DNA of 64,000 bases from Aestuariirhabdus haliotis (GTDB lineage: Bacteria; Pseudomonadota; Gammaproteobacteria; Pseudomonadales; Aestuariirhabdaceae): positions 1 through 64,000 of the forward strand of contig NZ_JAKSDZ010000003.1 of assembly GCF_023509475.1 (NCBI RefSeq). The letters are read 5' to 3'. The notes beneath the pieces were generated by a model. That model saw only the letters and a list, made by a program, of their open reading frames with translations, made no database searches and had not been told where the DNA came from. Position 1 is the first letter of the stretch; each line of letters begins with the position of its first letter. Positions 26,575-37,100 of this stretch are shown in pieces. The position numbers and the translations under genes were made by a program.

Positions 26575-27506
26575 CTACTGTTCTCAGTATTTCTAGAAAA
26601 GAACCGACTCAGGTAAGCTGAAATTTCGCCCAAAGTGCTCGATGTTCGCATTAGATAGAATCGTAACCTCGGTAGTGGTACTGGAATTAATAGATTGCAG
26701 ATATTAATAAGTAATTTGGTGTATAGGAATCGAGGGGGGAGCGCAGGTTTTTCTATGTTGATATAGGCGGCAGAGCGGCTTCTGGAGTAGGCTTTTCGTA
26801 TTAGATAAAGTAGTGATAGCCGTTCAGAATCGGCCCAGTGATACTGGATAGGTCCAGGACTATAGAGCAATCTGAATCCTGCAGTCAGGGCTCGGCGTAC
26901 ATAGTCTCCATCTTCGCCGCCTCCCAGATTATGCCCTGATGGACCAAGGGATACGTTGAAATCACCTGTTCTTTCGAGAACTTCCTTAGCCATGATTAGA
27001 TTGCCACCACCAGGAAGGCGATTATTAATGGTGATCTCTAGCTCTTCGTTGCCAAGATCATAATGGGGAATCGGCAATGGATACACGGGGTATTCAATAT
27101 TGTGAATCCATGTAGGTTCTATGCCATCCCAATCAGGTATGATTTTTCCACAAAACAAGCTATAGGTATTTCTCTTTTCAAGGAGCTCTTCTATCGACTC
27201 AAAAAAGTGATAATCAATACGATGATCATCATCGATAAATATAATAAAATTTCCCTTAACTACTTCTATGGCTTTGTTCAGAGCATTGGATTTGCCAGGT
27301 TTTAATTCCGTAAAAAGACGAATAGGGTAGGGGTACTCATTACTAAGATCCTTAATCATTTCCTCGGTATCATCGTGGCAGTTGTTTGCGATGATTGTGA
27401 TTTCCAGATCGCTCTTGCTAAGAGGCGCTGCTTTTTCTACTGAGCGTAACGTACGCTGTAGGAGGGTGGATCGATCATGGGTACAGATAATAACTTCTAG
27501 ACGCAT
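26571..27506 (-). CDS. Family 2 glycosyltransferase
   Basis: A 311-residue GT-A enzyme. The start V-I-I-C-T-H-D-R-S and the D-D-D motif in F-I-D-D-D-H-R-I (about residue 90) bind nucleotide sugar and metal. G-G-G-E-D-G-D-Y and a late H-W segment form the acceptor/catalytic part. There is no clear membrane helix apart from a weak hydrophobic C-terminal region. It resembles the upstream GT2 in size and order of motifs. Its ends overlap the neighbouring genes by 10 and 4 bases, giving tight translational coupling. Sugar specificity is unknown. Confidence 0.9.
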   Translation of the reverse strand: MRLEVIICTHDRSTLLQRTLRSVEKAAPLSKSDLEITIIANNCHDDTEEMIKDLSNEYPYPIRLFTELKPGKSNALNKAIEVVKGNFIIFIDDDHRIDYHFFESIEELLEKRNTYSLFCGKIIPDWDGIEPTWIHNIEYPVYPLPIPHYDLGNEELEITINNRLPGGGNLIMAKEVLERTGDFNVSLGPSGHNLGGGEDGDYVRRALTAGFRLLYSPGPIQYHWADSERLSLLYLIRKAYSRSRSAAYINIEKPALPPRFLYTKLLINICNLLIPVPLPRLRFYLMRTSSTLGEISAYLSRFFSRNTENSR

Positions 27507-28444
27507 TGAGCTTCGTCCGGGTTCTGTGATCTGTCCCGATAACCTTTAATCATGCCGAATGTGTGCGAAACGTTCATCCATTCTCTGATAGCAGGAGAAA
27601 GCTGACGAATACTTGCTGTTGAGGCCGTCAATAATTGTCGCAACAGATTTCTGTACAAAAACCTGGGGGCACCCAATAACCGAGCATCATATGCGGGCTC
27701 GCGAAATCTACCTCTTCGATAACCTGCTCGTTGGTGCAGGTTTAAAAAGTAACGGCGCTTTAGACGCCATTCTTCGACAAAGTGATCAACAGCCATTCCG
27801 GGCTCATAGCTAACACTTATTTCTGGCGATGATAAAAATTGTCGAAACATAATTCCATCCGACCCACCGCCAACAACATTTCCAATGCGATTGAAGTTTT
27901 TGTTAAATCTAAGGTTTTTGTCTTTTCGGAATATATCCATCCGATAAGCGATATTTGCAGTCCAAAGAGGAGTTGTGTCATCGTTTACTGTAAAAGAGAC
28001 GTTGCCATAGTCAATAGCCGCAAGGAAAGGAAGTAATTCGTCGGTCAACCAGGAGGGGCGTTTATTTTCAAAAGCAATAAGAACTTTACCTCCGACTACA
28101 TCAAAGCCACTCTTTAGTGCGATGTAGGCAGATTGAATTAACCCTGGTAACGGGATTTCATCATCATCAATGAATATCATATAGTCTTCATTGATGCACT
28201 CCTCTATAGCACGATTCCTGGCCGGGACAATTCCTTGTTGATGCTCTGTCACGTAATCTAATCTATGACCTGGTTTAGACTGCAACGAATTCAGGACCTC
28301 AACTGTATGATCACTACTGTTATTGTTGATGGCTAGAATTCGTATAGGGATATCACAGGTTTGTTTCCTGATGGCCGTTATAAGTGCTTCCAGGTTGCCC
28401 GCACGATTATATGTACAAAAGCACAGGGTTATTCTGTCGTTCAT
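27497..28444 (-). CDS. Family 2 glycosyltransferase
   Basis: A 315-residue GT-A enzyme with N-terminal L-C-F-C-T-Y-N-R-A, the metal-binding F-I-D-D-D-E-I-P-L (about residue 93) and a G-G-G-S-D-G region followed by V-D-H-F-V-E. The C-terminal 60 residues are basic. Motif order and length resemble the neighbouring GT2, suggesting an older duplication within the operon. It overlaps the deacetylase gene by four bases. It probably adds a side-chain sugar to the XrtA polysaccharide; that is inferred from position. Confidence 0.9.
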   Translation of the reverse strand: MNDRITLCFCTYNRAGNLEALITAIRKQTCDIPIRILAINNNSSDHTVEVLNSLQSKPGHRLDYVTEHQQGIVPARNRAIEECINEDYMIFIDDDEIPLPGLIQSAYIALKSGFDVVGGKVLIAFENKRPSWLTDELLPFLAAIDYGNVSFTVNDDTTPLWTANIAYRMDIFRKDKNLRFNKNFNRIGNVVGGGSDGIMFRQFLSSPEISVSYEPGMAVDHFVEEWRLKRRYFLNLHQRAGYRRGRFREPAYDARLLGAPRFLYRNLLRQLLTASTASIRQLSPAIREWMNVSHTFGMIKGYRDRSQNPDEAQCV

Positions 28445-29247
28445 GACTCTCTTCCTTGGGAATGACTTCCATATGAAAGTCGTTCTTTGGCTCTATCTGC
28501 CAGATAGGCGAATAAGGTATCGTATCCATTGTCGTTGCTGCCATTAATCAGCATTCTTTGTAGTTTGGTTGCGTTGATGCTGTTATCTATTGTTAGACGC
28601 TTTAGTTGCAGGTTTGAACTGCTGGCACTAATTCGACCTGACTCAGTCGTCATTGCGTAATGGAATTTGCAGTCTTTAGCTATTTCAATGACCTTTTCAT
28701 TGTAACAGCCATAGGGATATGCAAGCCCTTTTATCTCACAGCCAAGGCTGTCTTCAAGTTTGGATTTTCCATCGCGTAACTGCTTGAGTAATGCTTCAGG
28801 TGGTATCGTGGTCATGTCGGTATGCTGGAATCCGTGCATGCCTATTTCTATTCCCGATTCTGCTAGGTAACGAATCTCTGATTTATCAAGCAAGGGGAGC
28901 GCTTTGTTACCTGGTTGCCAATGGCTCTTTCTCCCAATGCATTCAGTAATGACAAACACTGTGGCACTAAAGCCTGCCGAAGTAACTGATTCTAGTGCTC
29001 CTATATTGTTGCAATAACCGTCATCAAAGGTGAGCAAGATATCGGAATTTGATCGCTTTCCATCGATATTACAGACAGAGCTTGCACTCAGTTTGCTCAG
29101 TTTTAGCGCCTCTAGGTGAGCCTCAAAATTGGACATGGATAACGACCAATGCCAATCATCAGAAGCGATCGAATGGTACATTAATGCTGTTTGCCCAATG
29201 CATTTGGCCATGGAGGCTTGAAGGCTCTCAATAATCATTGAAATCAA
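28441..29247 (-). CDS. Polysaccharide deacetylase family protein
   Basis: A 268-residue NodB-homology protein. Motifs seen: L-M-Y-H-S at residues 22-26, the catalytic T-F-D-D-G-Y near residue 73, H-G-F-Q-H in the middle and A-Y-P-Y-G. No signal peptide is evident, so it probably acts in the cytosol. It differs from the deacetylase of the core operon, so two deacetylation steps may exist. It is separated by 44 bases from the preceding GT4 gene and coupled to the following GT2. The substrate is unknown. Confidence 0.88.
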   Translation of the reverse strand: MISMIIESLQASMAKCIGQTALMYHSIASDDWHWSLSMSNFEAHLEALKLSKLSASSVCNIDGKRSNSDILLTFDDGYCNNIGALESVTSAGFSATVFVITECIGRKSHWQPGNKALPLLDKSEIRYLAESGIEIGMHGFQHTDMTTIPPEALLKQLRDGKSKLEDSLGCEIKGLAYPYGCYNEKVIEIAKDCKFHYAMTTESGRISASSSNLQLKRLTIDNSINATKLQRMLINGSNDNGYDTLFAYLADRAKERLSYGSHSQGRES

Positions 29248-29291
29248 CGCTGAATTTCATAGCTTGTTAAATTTACAGAAGCTAGTTGTTG

Positions 29292-30497
29292 TCATGATCG
29301 ATCCTTCTGGTAATCGTTAATGTCATAGCTCTTTAATGAGGAAGAAAATATTTCCCTCGTGCGAAGAGCCACAGATTCCCAGGAAAATTCTGAGTGAGCA
29401 CGCTTGTGAGCGGCTTGGGCCAATTGTTCTCGATCGTCCTGCTGTGTCAGTAACCGATAGGTTGCGCTGTATATTTCGTCAATTGAATTTCCGTTACAGT
29501 TGACACCGGTCACCTCATGTAAAACAGCTGACACAACACCGCCGCTAATGCCCGATATGGCCGTTTTTCCACAGGCAGCCGCTTCGATATATACCATACC
29601 AAAGCCTTCTACATCACCGTTTACTTCGCGGTTTGGCATAACAAAGAGATCACAGGCATTGTATAGCTTTGGGAGTGCGTCATCCTCAATAGCCCCCAGA
29701 AGGGTAACTGAATCAGACAAGCCTTCATTATCTATAATATCTTTAAGATGATTAAAGTCTTCTCCGATTCCGGCCACGGCGTAATGTACCGCTACATCAT
29801 CGTCTCGTAGCTTTTTTACCACAGATAGCATGGTATCAAATCCTTTTCGCCGGGAAAGTCTGCCTACGGATAAAAGAAGGAAGTCATTAGTATTTCCCAA
29901 TAGATCCTTTCGAATTTGGCGAATCTCATCGCTTTCTGATTTATGATAAATCTGTGTCATTACACCCGGGTGGATCATTCGTATTCGAGATTTGGATACA
30001 CCAAGTTGGATAAGTTTTCCTTTGGTAAATTCACTGTTGGCAATCACTACATCAGCGTGGCGGTAGAGAAATTCCATTAGTCGTCTTTTGATCGGTGTGC
30101 GCCAGGTGGTGATTTCTTCTCCATGGGCGTAGATAAGGCATGGCTTGAAGTAAATGCGTGAGAGCAACCAGGCAATCAGGCCCTCTGGTAATACGCGGCC
30201 GGCATGAAATTGAATGGGTTTATTTTTCCAGCTGATTTTAAATCCAGCTACAAAGAGGCGAATATAAATTGCCAGTGACTCTGGCCTGAGCCAGCGGATT
30301 CTTTTCATCGTAATGCGATGAATCGAATTGGGATGCTGCAGGTCGACGTCTGAATCACCTTCTGTGGATGCGGCAAGAATTTGAATGTTCTTGCCTCCCA
30401 ATCGTCGGTAAACCTGGTCGAACCAAACCGCTGTTCCTCCCTTGGTGGGAGCAAAGAGTTCACTGATTACTAATATGGGTTGTGAGGAAGAGGGCAC
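29292..30497 (-). CDS. Family 4 glycosyltransferase
   Basis: A 401-residue GT-B enzyme. The N-terminal E-L-F-A-P-T-K-G-G-T-A-V-W is a typical glycine-rich acceptor-side loop. The donor domain begins with S-V-G-R-L-S-R-R-K-G-F and has V-E-G-F-G-M-V-Y-I-E-A-A-A-C-G-K, including the conserved Glu pair. It meets the asparagine-synthetase-like gene with a one-base overlap. It is presumed to work on the same glycan as the neighbouring GT2 enzymes. Confidence 0.9.
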   Translation of the reverse strand: MPSSSQPILVISELFAPTKGGTAVWFDQVYRRLGGKNIQILAASTEGDSDVDLQHPNSIHRITMKRIRWLRPESLAIYIRLFVAGFKISWKNKPIQFHAGRVLPEGLIAWLLSRIYFKPCLIYAHGEEITTWRTPIKRRLMEFLYRHADVVIANSEFTKGKLIQLGVSKSRIRMIHPGVMTQIYHKSESDEIRQIRKDLLGNTNDFLLLSVGRLSRRKGFDTMLSVVKKLRDDDVAVHYAVAGIGEDFNHLKDIIDNEGLSDSVTLLGAIEDDALPKLYNACDLFVMPNREVNGDVEGFGMVYIEAAACGKTAISGISGGVVSAVLHEVTGVNCNGNSIDEIYSATYRLLTQQDDREQLAQAAHKRAHSEFSWESVALRTREIFSSSLKSYDINDYQKDRS

Positions 30498-32299
30498 TAG
30501 CTTGTCTCTTTAATGTGACTATAAGAGTTATGACCTGGGTTTGCTCCCGGTAAGATGTTCTGTCCAGATGATTTCTGAGTTTCCGATACCCACAACCCTA
30601 ATGCCATTAATATCCAGGCTAATTCTCCGTAATAATGAGCGTGATTACCATCATTCAATGTAAGGACTTTATCTGGAAGGTCGGACATAAAAATACCCAG
30701 CGATTGCAAGGTGGAAATCGATGAACGAGTTAAATCCTGTAAATCCTTATGGTCCTGTAGCCAATAACCATAAGGAAGACCAAAGCCATGCTTGGGCTTG
30801 TTGAGTATTTTCTCTGGTAGGAATTCAGACATACTTTGCTTAAACAGATAACGCAATTGATGCCCATTAATCTTTAGTTTGGAGGGCACACGAAGCGAAA
30901 GGTCAATCATTGTGTCGTCTAACATCGGATAACTGACTTCGATGCCTGCTAAAGCGCACATACTGTTGACTTTGATTAAGTCGTTATCTGCAAGTGTGTA
31001 TTTCCAGTCAAGGTATAGCATTCGGTTCAGGCTATCTGTATCGACAGAGTGGTAGAGTTTTTTCTGTCGATTAAAATCTTCTGTTAAAGTCTGTTGATTT
31101 AAAAACTCTGGGCTCAATATGGCTGATAGATCAATTTTATGAAGCAAATTGTAGCTATGAAGTCGGTCGGGCAATGGAACTCTTGCTTGATCGATATAAC
31201 TCTTTGCCTTGGCGATGAGCTTGAGTCGTGGAAGAGGCAAGTTCATTAGGGCTTCAAGAGCATCTCTGGAAAGTTTCGGCATGCAAGCATAATATTGAAA
31301 CAATAGCTGCTTACGATAGCGTTCATTGCCCCCGAAGAGTTCATCACCGCCATCACCAGCCAGAAGATGGCCAATCCCTTGTTGCTTCGCAAGTTTGGCA
31401 CAAAAATATGCCGGTACGATGCTCGAATTTCCAAACGGCTGATCAAGACTGGCAATAAGCTTCGGTAAGGTATCGACTATATCTCTGGACTCAACCGTGT
31501 ATCGGCTTAATGAAGCTCCAAAATGCTCAGCAGCACATTGTGCATACTCTGTCTCATCGTACCTTGGTATAGGAAATCCAATCGAGAATGCATCCTTTCC
31601 TTCAGTAAATTGGCACATCATGCCGGTAATTGTTGAGCTATCGAGACCTCCACTCAAGAAACTGCCTGTATTCGGTCTGTAATCAGACATCACAGTGTTT
31701 TTTAAACAATTGAAAAGTTCTTCGCTGAGCTCTTGCTGTGATTCTTTGGTTGCTTTGAATTCTGGAATCCAGTTCCTATGGTTAGAATATGTACTTTTAT
31801 CGATTTGCAATGTCAGGGTCTCGGCCGCATCCAATCGTTGAATACCCTGATAAATAGTGGATGGTGCAGGAATGGAGTGAAAGAAGAGGTATCGATACAG
31901 CGCCTTCATATCAAATTGTGGACGCACCCCCGTGGCAGCTATGATCCATTCAAGACTTGTCGATATAGTACATAGCCCTGGAGATTGCTTGTAATACAGG
32001 GGGATCTGACCCATACGGTCCGAGATGCATTCTATTTTCTGGCTTTCAGGTTTGAATCTTATCTCTAACGGCGTTTTATTGGATGAGTCCAGGGCAGCAA
32101 GGTAGCCCTGTGCCGCAAGGCGACCAATGAAACATTGCTTTGGTAGAAGGCTATGATCCGAAGCATGTAGGCCATCAATATTACCCGGTATATAAACCGC
32201 AATGACATCCCCTGTGGGTAGCACTCTATAGTGCGTCCACGCGCATACCGGGATCCGGGCAGCGGATCCGCTACAGATAAGAAGGTGGTCTGGTTGCAT
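30497..32299 (-). CDS. Asparagine-synthetase-like protein without glutaminase cysteine
   Basis: A 600-residue homologue of AsnB. The ATP-pyrophosphatase domain looks intact: S-G-G-L-D-S-S at residues 216-222 and A-G-D-G-G-D-E-L-F-G-G later. The N-terminal part keeps the outline of the glutaminase domain but starts M-Q-P-D-H and lacks the essential Cys2. It therefore cannot hydrolyse glutamine in the usual way; it may use free ammonia or another amine, as do lasso-peptide cyclase and beta-lactam synthetase relatives. It is the first gene of the minus-strand accessory operon. What it amidates is unknown. Confidence 0.85.
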   Translation of the reverse strand: MQPDHLLICSGSAARIPVCAWTHYRVLPTGDVIAVYIPGNIDGLHASDHSLLPKQCFIGRLAAQGYLAALDSSNKTPLEIRFKPESQKIECISDRMGQIPLYYKQSPGLCTISTSLEWIIAATGVRPQFDMKALYRYLFFHSIPAPSTIYQGIQRLDAAETLTLQIDKSTYSNHRNWIPEFKATKESQQELSEELFNCLKNTVMSDYRPNTGSFLSGGLDSSTITGMMCQFTEGKDAFSIGFPIPRYDETEYAQCAAEHFGASLSRYTVESRDIVDTLPKLIASLDQPFGNSSIVPAYFCAKLAKQQGIGHLLAGDGGDELFGGNERYRKQLLFQYYACMPKLSRDALEALMNLPLPRLKLIAKAKSYIDQARVPLPDRLHSYNLLHKIDLSAILSPEFLNQQTLTEDFNRQKKLYHSVDTDSLNRMLYLDWKYTLADNDLIKVNSMCALAGIEVSYPMLDDTMIDLSLRVPSKLKINGHQLRYLFKQSMSEFLPEKILNKPKHGFGLPYGYWLQDHKDLQDLTRSSISTLQSLGIFMSDLPDKVLTLNDGNHAHYYGELAWILMALGLWVSETQKSSGQNILPGANPGHNSYSHIKETS

Positions 32300-32589
32300 T
32301 CCTTTGCCAGCTTAATTTTTATGATGATATTCTGAGAGTTAAGTCTAGGACAATAGCCGAATTAAAGCCGGGAAATCCGCAAAATATATATAGTGATTTG
32401 AAATTAAAAAATAAATTAATATTTCTTTAGATTTGGTCGTTTGTCGGTAGAAGGTGAGTGAAGTGCACTACACTTGAGAGGCTTGTAATATCCTGTTTTA
32501 GCCTTATTGTGCTGTTTTTCAATGTTGCTAGCGTAATCGAAAAATGATTGTTTAACTAATAAAACCAAACGAGCGAGGGTGTCCAAACC
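32300..32589. other. Divergent intergenic region, A/T-rich
   Basis: The region separates the accessory operon (minus) from the TPR gene (plus) and must hold both promoters. It contains strongly A/T-rich DNA around 32376-32425. I found no well-spaced -35/-10 pair, sigma-54 site or hairpin that I can defend. Confidence 0.5.
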
Positions 32590-33180
32590 ATGGAAGGTAG
32601 TCGAGTATGCTATTTTCTTCTGGGTCTGTTTTTTGTCATGGAATCGAATAGTGCCTTTGCAAATAGGGTGCAGGATGATGAGATGGCTTTTTTGCCTCCT
32701 TATTGTTGGGCAAGGATGCGACCGAAAAGCGAGGCTGAAATCACCCAGTGGCGAAACATCATTGGTCCTGATTTTATGCATGTTCACCATTTTTGTACGG
32801 CTAAGGCATTTATCCGTCGTTCATTGGATCCTCGTAAAACAGTAAGCGCCAAACGTGAAGATTTGCAGGTAGCGAAAAATAACCTGGAATATGTTTTTTC
32901 ACATCTCGAGAATCAGGGATATATTCTACTACCTGAGATAAATATGGTAATGGGGAAAGTCTACGACCGGCTTGAGGAACCCGTATTAGCGGTGCGTTTC
33001 TACCAGAAGGCAATTGATATGAACCCCAATTTTACCCAGGGCTATGCCGCTTTTTCAGAGTTTTATCGTCGTCAAGGGAATATGGAGAAGGCTCGGGGAT
33101 TGTTAATGCAAGGTATCGATAAAAACCCGGATTCTATTATTCTCAAACGTCGCATTGAACGTTTGGCGTCGGAAAAATAG
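32590..33180 (+). CDS. Exported TPR-repeat protein
   Basis: A 196-residue protein with an N-terminal hydrophobic segment (Y-F-L-L-G-L-F-F-V) ending S-A-F-A, a likely signal peptide. Residues 110-190 hold about two tetratricopeptide repeats, including A-V-R-F-Y-Q-K-A-I-D-M-N-P. The region between has a C-W-A-R-M-R and several His/Cys residues with no recognised motif. It is probably periplasmic and mediates protein contacts for the polysaccharide machinery. It resembles neither PrsT, which is far longer, nor a known enzyme. The start could be later, at ATG 32638, but that would remove the signal peptide. Confidence 0.75.
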   Translation: MEGSRVCYFLLGLFFVMESNSAFANRVQDDEMAFLPPYCWARMRPKSEAEITQWRNIIGPDFMHVHHFCTAKAFIRRSLDPRKTVSAKREDLQVAKNNLEYVFSHLENQGYILLPEINMVMGKVYDRLEEPVLAVRFYQKAIDMNPNFTQGYAAFSEFYRRQGNMEKARGLLMQGIDKNPDSIILKRRIERLASEK

Positions 33181-33197
33181 CCTTTGAATTATGCTTG

Positions 33198-34130
33198 TCA
33201 GGTCCGGGGTAAAACCCGTTCCTGGATATAGGTTGGCAGTAAAGAGAATAGGGTATGTGACAGGTCTTTCCAGTGCCATTGCCCCTGTTTTAGCAGGTGG
33301 CGAAATAGCTGGCTGCTGGCCGTGAATTCTCCTCTCCAGAAGTTCTCATAAGCCTTACGTCGTACACGATCCCAAGTCCAGTGATTTATTTGGTCATCAG
33401 GAATGGTCTGGAAAAGCTCCGGTCGATTTTCCAGAAAGCTGAGTTGAACTTCCAGATGCACGATGATCAAGCGTGCTTTTTGACTGGTGATCTGGGTCGA
33501 ACTGTGGAAACGATAATAGGATAAGACCTTAGGGACCAGAGCGACGCTAATATCCGGCGAGGCTCTCAACCAAAGGTCAAAATCCATACAGCAAGGTAAG
33601 GTTTCATTAAAACCTCCCAAGTGTTCAAGCAGCGATCGGCGGGAGAGGGCAGAGTGAATAGGCCAGACATTTTCTCTCATCAAAGCCTCCATTAAGCCAC
33701 CTTGGCTGTAATCGGGTGGCACATACCTTGGGCAGAGCTTTTCGGGTAACCCTGTACGTTGCCAACCACAATAAGCAATATCACAGCCGGTTTCGGTCGC
33801 GGTTTTGAGCATATCTTGCAAAAACTCGGCTTCCCACCAGTCATCGGAATCCAGAAAAGCGACATAGTCACCTTTGGCCTCCTGCAGAGCCAGATTTCTA
33901 GCCTTGGCTGCGCCCTTGTGCTGCTGGCTAAGTAATTTAATACGGGAATCTTTCAGATAGGACTCTATGATTGAGAGGCTGTTGTCGGAGGATCCGTCAT
34001 CGACCAGAAGCAACTCCCAGTTTGGATAGGTCTGGCTTAATACAGACTCAATACTATGTGCTATGTATTCCGCTGAATTATAGCTGGGCATAATAATTGA
34101 AATGCATTGCTTATCTGTTTCGACCGTCAC
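33198..34130 (-). CDS. Family 2 glycosyltransferase
   Basis: A 310-residue GT-A enzyme. I-I-M-P-S-Y-N-S-A and V-D-D-G-S-S-D-N-S open the nucleotide-binding domain, F-L-D-S-D-D-W-W (about residue 98) is the metal-binding DxD, and M-D-F-D-L-W-L-R-A is the acceptor/catalytic region. The C-terminal 80 residues are helical. It is the last gene of the minus-strand operon starting near 41.1 kb, 33 bases after the large exported protein. It is the only glycosyltransferase in that operon, so the exported proteins may work on the glycan that it helps to make. Confidence 0.9.
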   Translation of the reverse strand: MTVETDKQCISIIMPSYNSAEYIAHSIESVLSQTYPNWELLLVDDGSSDNSLSIIESYLKDSRIKLLSQQHKGAAKARNLALQEAKGDYVAFLDSDDWWEAEFLQDMLKTATETGCDIAYCGWQRTGLPEKLCPRYVPPDYSQGGLMEALMRENVWPIHSALSRRSLLEHLGGFNETLPCCMDFDLWLRASPDISVALVPKVLSYYRFHSSTQITSQKARLIIVHLEVQLSFLENRPELFQTIPDDQINHWTWDRVRRKAYENFWRGEFTASSQLFRHLLKQGQWHWKDLSHTLFSLLPTYIQERVLPRT

Positions 34131-34163
34131 GCTCTGATCCTTCAGTATGGGTGATCAATGGCT

Positions 34164-37100
34164 CTATTTAAGATCAATTTTTAGCAGATTGGAAATTGCA
34201 CTCAGGTTTTGATCGTCATCCCAGCTCTTGATTGCCACATAATAGGTTCCTGCGGGTAATTCTGAAAGGTTGAGATTTTGTTCCAAACCAAACCAGGCGT
34301 GTGGGCGAATCGCTTCAATATGATAGTTTTCTGTTGTTCCTGCGGCGCTCGGAATAGGCTCGCCTATAAGGTGTTCGGCCATCCAGAAAGCATCTTTTAG
34401 TTGCCATTCAGGTGAATGCAATGGATGTTGATCCGACTCTACATCGACCGAGCCTTCTTTAAGCCTCAGGCGTAATTTTTTTCTGCCCTTGGATTGCTCC
34501 CTTACCACCTGTTCAACCTGTTGAAGGATGCTATCTCGCTCAGGTGTTCGGGCCGAGTGGTTGGTTTGGGCGTACTCAACAATCGGCCGGTTGCTGATTT
34601 TGGCAAAATAACGCTTAGCTTTACCTTCAACGCCATCATCTTCAGGGCTGGTCCACTGTAATTGGATGCCATCCTTTCTCGAAGCACTGATAAGGGTTAA
34701 ATCTGAAATGGCTTTGGGTGCCCGGTTGGATTTTTTCGCTATTCCTGGAGACTGCTGCCAGCGGTATACCTGGGTAAACCAGGGGCGAACCCAATGTGAA
34801 GAGGCTCCATCAAGCAGCTTTTTATAGCGCTGATAGAGTCTGTTATCTCCGGAATAGTAAAAAAGCAGAGGAAGCGCTTGCAGGTAGCGGTCATGCCACA
34901 GGGGTTTGAAGGGCGGTTTACCCTTGCCATAACGTCTATGAGGCATAGATGTGGTTTCATTAAAGAGGCCCAAATCTGGGAAAAACAGGGCATTGTTGGC
35001 AAAGTAATCTGTTTGAGCCCATAGAGCATCGAGAATTCGTTCATCCATATAGGTTTTGTAGGCTTCATGGAATGCCAGTGGAGCCTGGGCTTCCATCCAG
35101 GTTTTGGCTTTTGAGCTATACAGCTTGGCACTTAATGGTGAGAAGAGTTCAGGATGCTGGCTGGTTTGAGCGCCTTTGGGTGATTTCAAATTCGCGATAG
35201 GCTTGTCTTTCCAGTTACTAAGCTGGCCGTTTCTAAGCCTGATTAATTTCAGTGCACGGCGGATCTGCCATTTGGCGAAGTAGTCCATAACCGGGTTACC
35301 CGTGGCATGGTATCCGGCAAGATTGGTATAAAGCATCCAATTATAGATGCGCGAGTAATGGGCCCTGCGCAGTGCGTTGCGGTCTCGTTCAAAGACCTTT
35401 GTGTCGACTAGAGGGGCAGGCTGGCCACGGAAGATTTTCAAATTCTGGAAATTCAAGTCCCAGTTTACAAATCCGTTGATGGTGTCCAGTGCCCAGGGAG
35501 AGCCGGTGAGGTAGTACCACTCAAATATTCGAAATAGCGCGTAATGCTCAATATCGGGTAACCATTTGTAAAAATTCAAATAGCTTCTGCCTTCAGCTCG
35601 ATCGTCCATGTCATCGCTACTGGCCCAAAGGAAGATCTCCTTGGCGCCAAATCCAGTGGTTTGGTTCCATTGGGCTAATTGTTTTTTAATGGTTTCCAGG
35701 GGCTGTTTATCTGACCAGATCAGGTTGGGTAGACGATAATGCAACCCCGGGTTGTGATTGATACTCCAGAGACTCCTGGCCTCTTCCCGTTCAATGCTCG
35801 ATCCCGTACGTTCCTGAAGCGGTGCCAGCCAGCTGGATACGAGACTTTGGTGGTGACCGCCAGAATTGTAGCTGCGTTCCTCTCCGTAAGAGCGATAACC
35901 CGCACGGTTGGGTACCCAATAGGGAGCCTTGTTTTTGGGTATCGGATATCCCGTGGAATCGATTTCCTGATACCAGACCTCGGTGTCTCGATACCAGTTA
36001 ACCGGGGCCATCGCCCTTAAGGGATACTGGAAGGCCTGGGCCATGGATTCCAACTCTGCCACCGATGCTTTTTCTGCTTGCGGGACCAGCAACAGGTCGT
36101 GATAGGTACGCTCACCGATATCCAACTGATACCAGGGCTTTGATCTGTTTTCTTGTGTATTCGCAGGGATGGCCTGGGCATTAAAATCCACCGCAAGCTT
36201 GCCAGCATTAATTGACAGACGCTGTGGTGCCTTTTGCCAGAAATGGGACAGGGTTACCAGAAGAGAGCTTTTGGAGCCGTTTATAGCGAGATATCGTGCT
36301 GTGCTGTTGGCGCTTTTTGCATCGTCAGGCAGTAATAAGGGACCAGGCTGGGATGTATAACGTCCGTGCTTTTTTTTTGTCGATGGGCCGCCTTGCGCAA
36401 TCCAGTAGTCATTATCAAAGGCTATGCTTTGTGTTGTCAGAGCACCGCCAGCAAAGTCTGATGTACCTATGAGTAACTGTTGTGGATCGGCAATGTCCAA
36501 GGTCGCCTGCCAACGGTTAATACGATAGGGCAATATCCAGAAGGGTTGCTTTGGAGAACTGTTACCAACACTGTGTTCGATTCGTATCAGATGACTGTTA
36601 CGGTAGAGGTGTATACGAGTATCTGATTGATAAAAGGGGTGCTTTAAAGGTTTCCCGCTCAGGGGAGAAAATGCACCACGTACCAGAATGACTGCACGCT
36701 GACTACCGTTCATCTCCAGGCTGATATCTTTTGCATTGTAATGGCTTTTAAACCAGCGTTGAGGGTAATCGATTGAGACCCGTTCTTTGGATTTGCTCCA
36801 GCCATGGGTGTTCCAGGACTTACCCTGTTGATGTTCGGCAAATTCCGCGGGGTAAGACTCCATCAGTAAACCATCGTCGGAATGCCCACTAAGGATGGTT
36901 TGCCCCATCACCGAGATGCTGTGGAACAACTGGCTGCCTTTCAGGTCGAGAATCAGTTGCAACTTGCCGTTATCAAGTTCCCATCGATCCTGAAATTTTT
37001 TGATGTTGAGAAATGGCGCCTGAGGCTTTGGGGGTTTGTTTGTTAACCAAAAAGTTTTTTTTGCACCTTTTTTTAGAGACACCTGGTAATCGAGTAGTAC

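Noticed and set aside
32287-32318. A TGGCA...TGC sequence before the accessory operon as sigma-54 promoter
   Set aside because: The GG-to-GC spacing is off by one base and it overlaps the start codon.
32416-32790. A 124-codon minus-strand frame
   Set aside because: It runs antisense over the start of the TPR gene, has no ribosome site, and its composition looks random.
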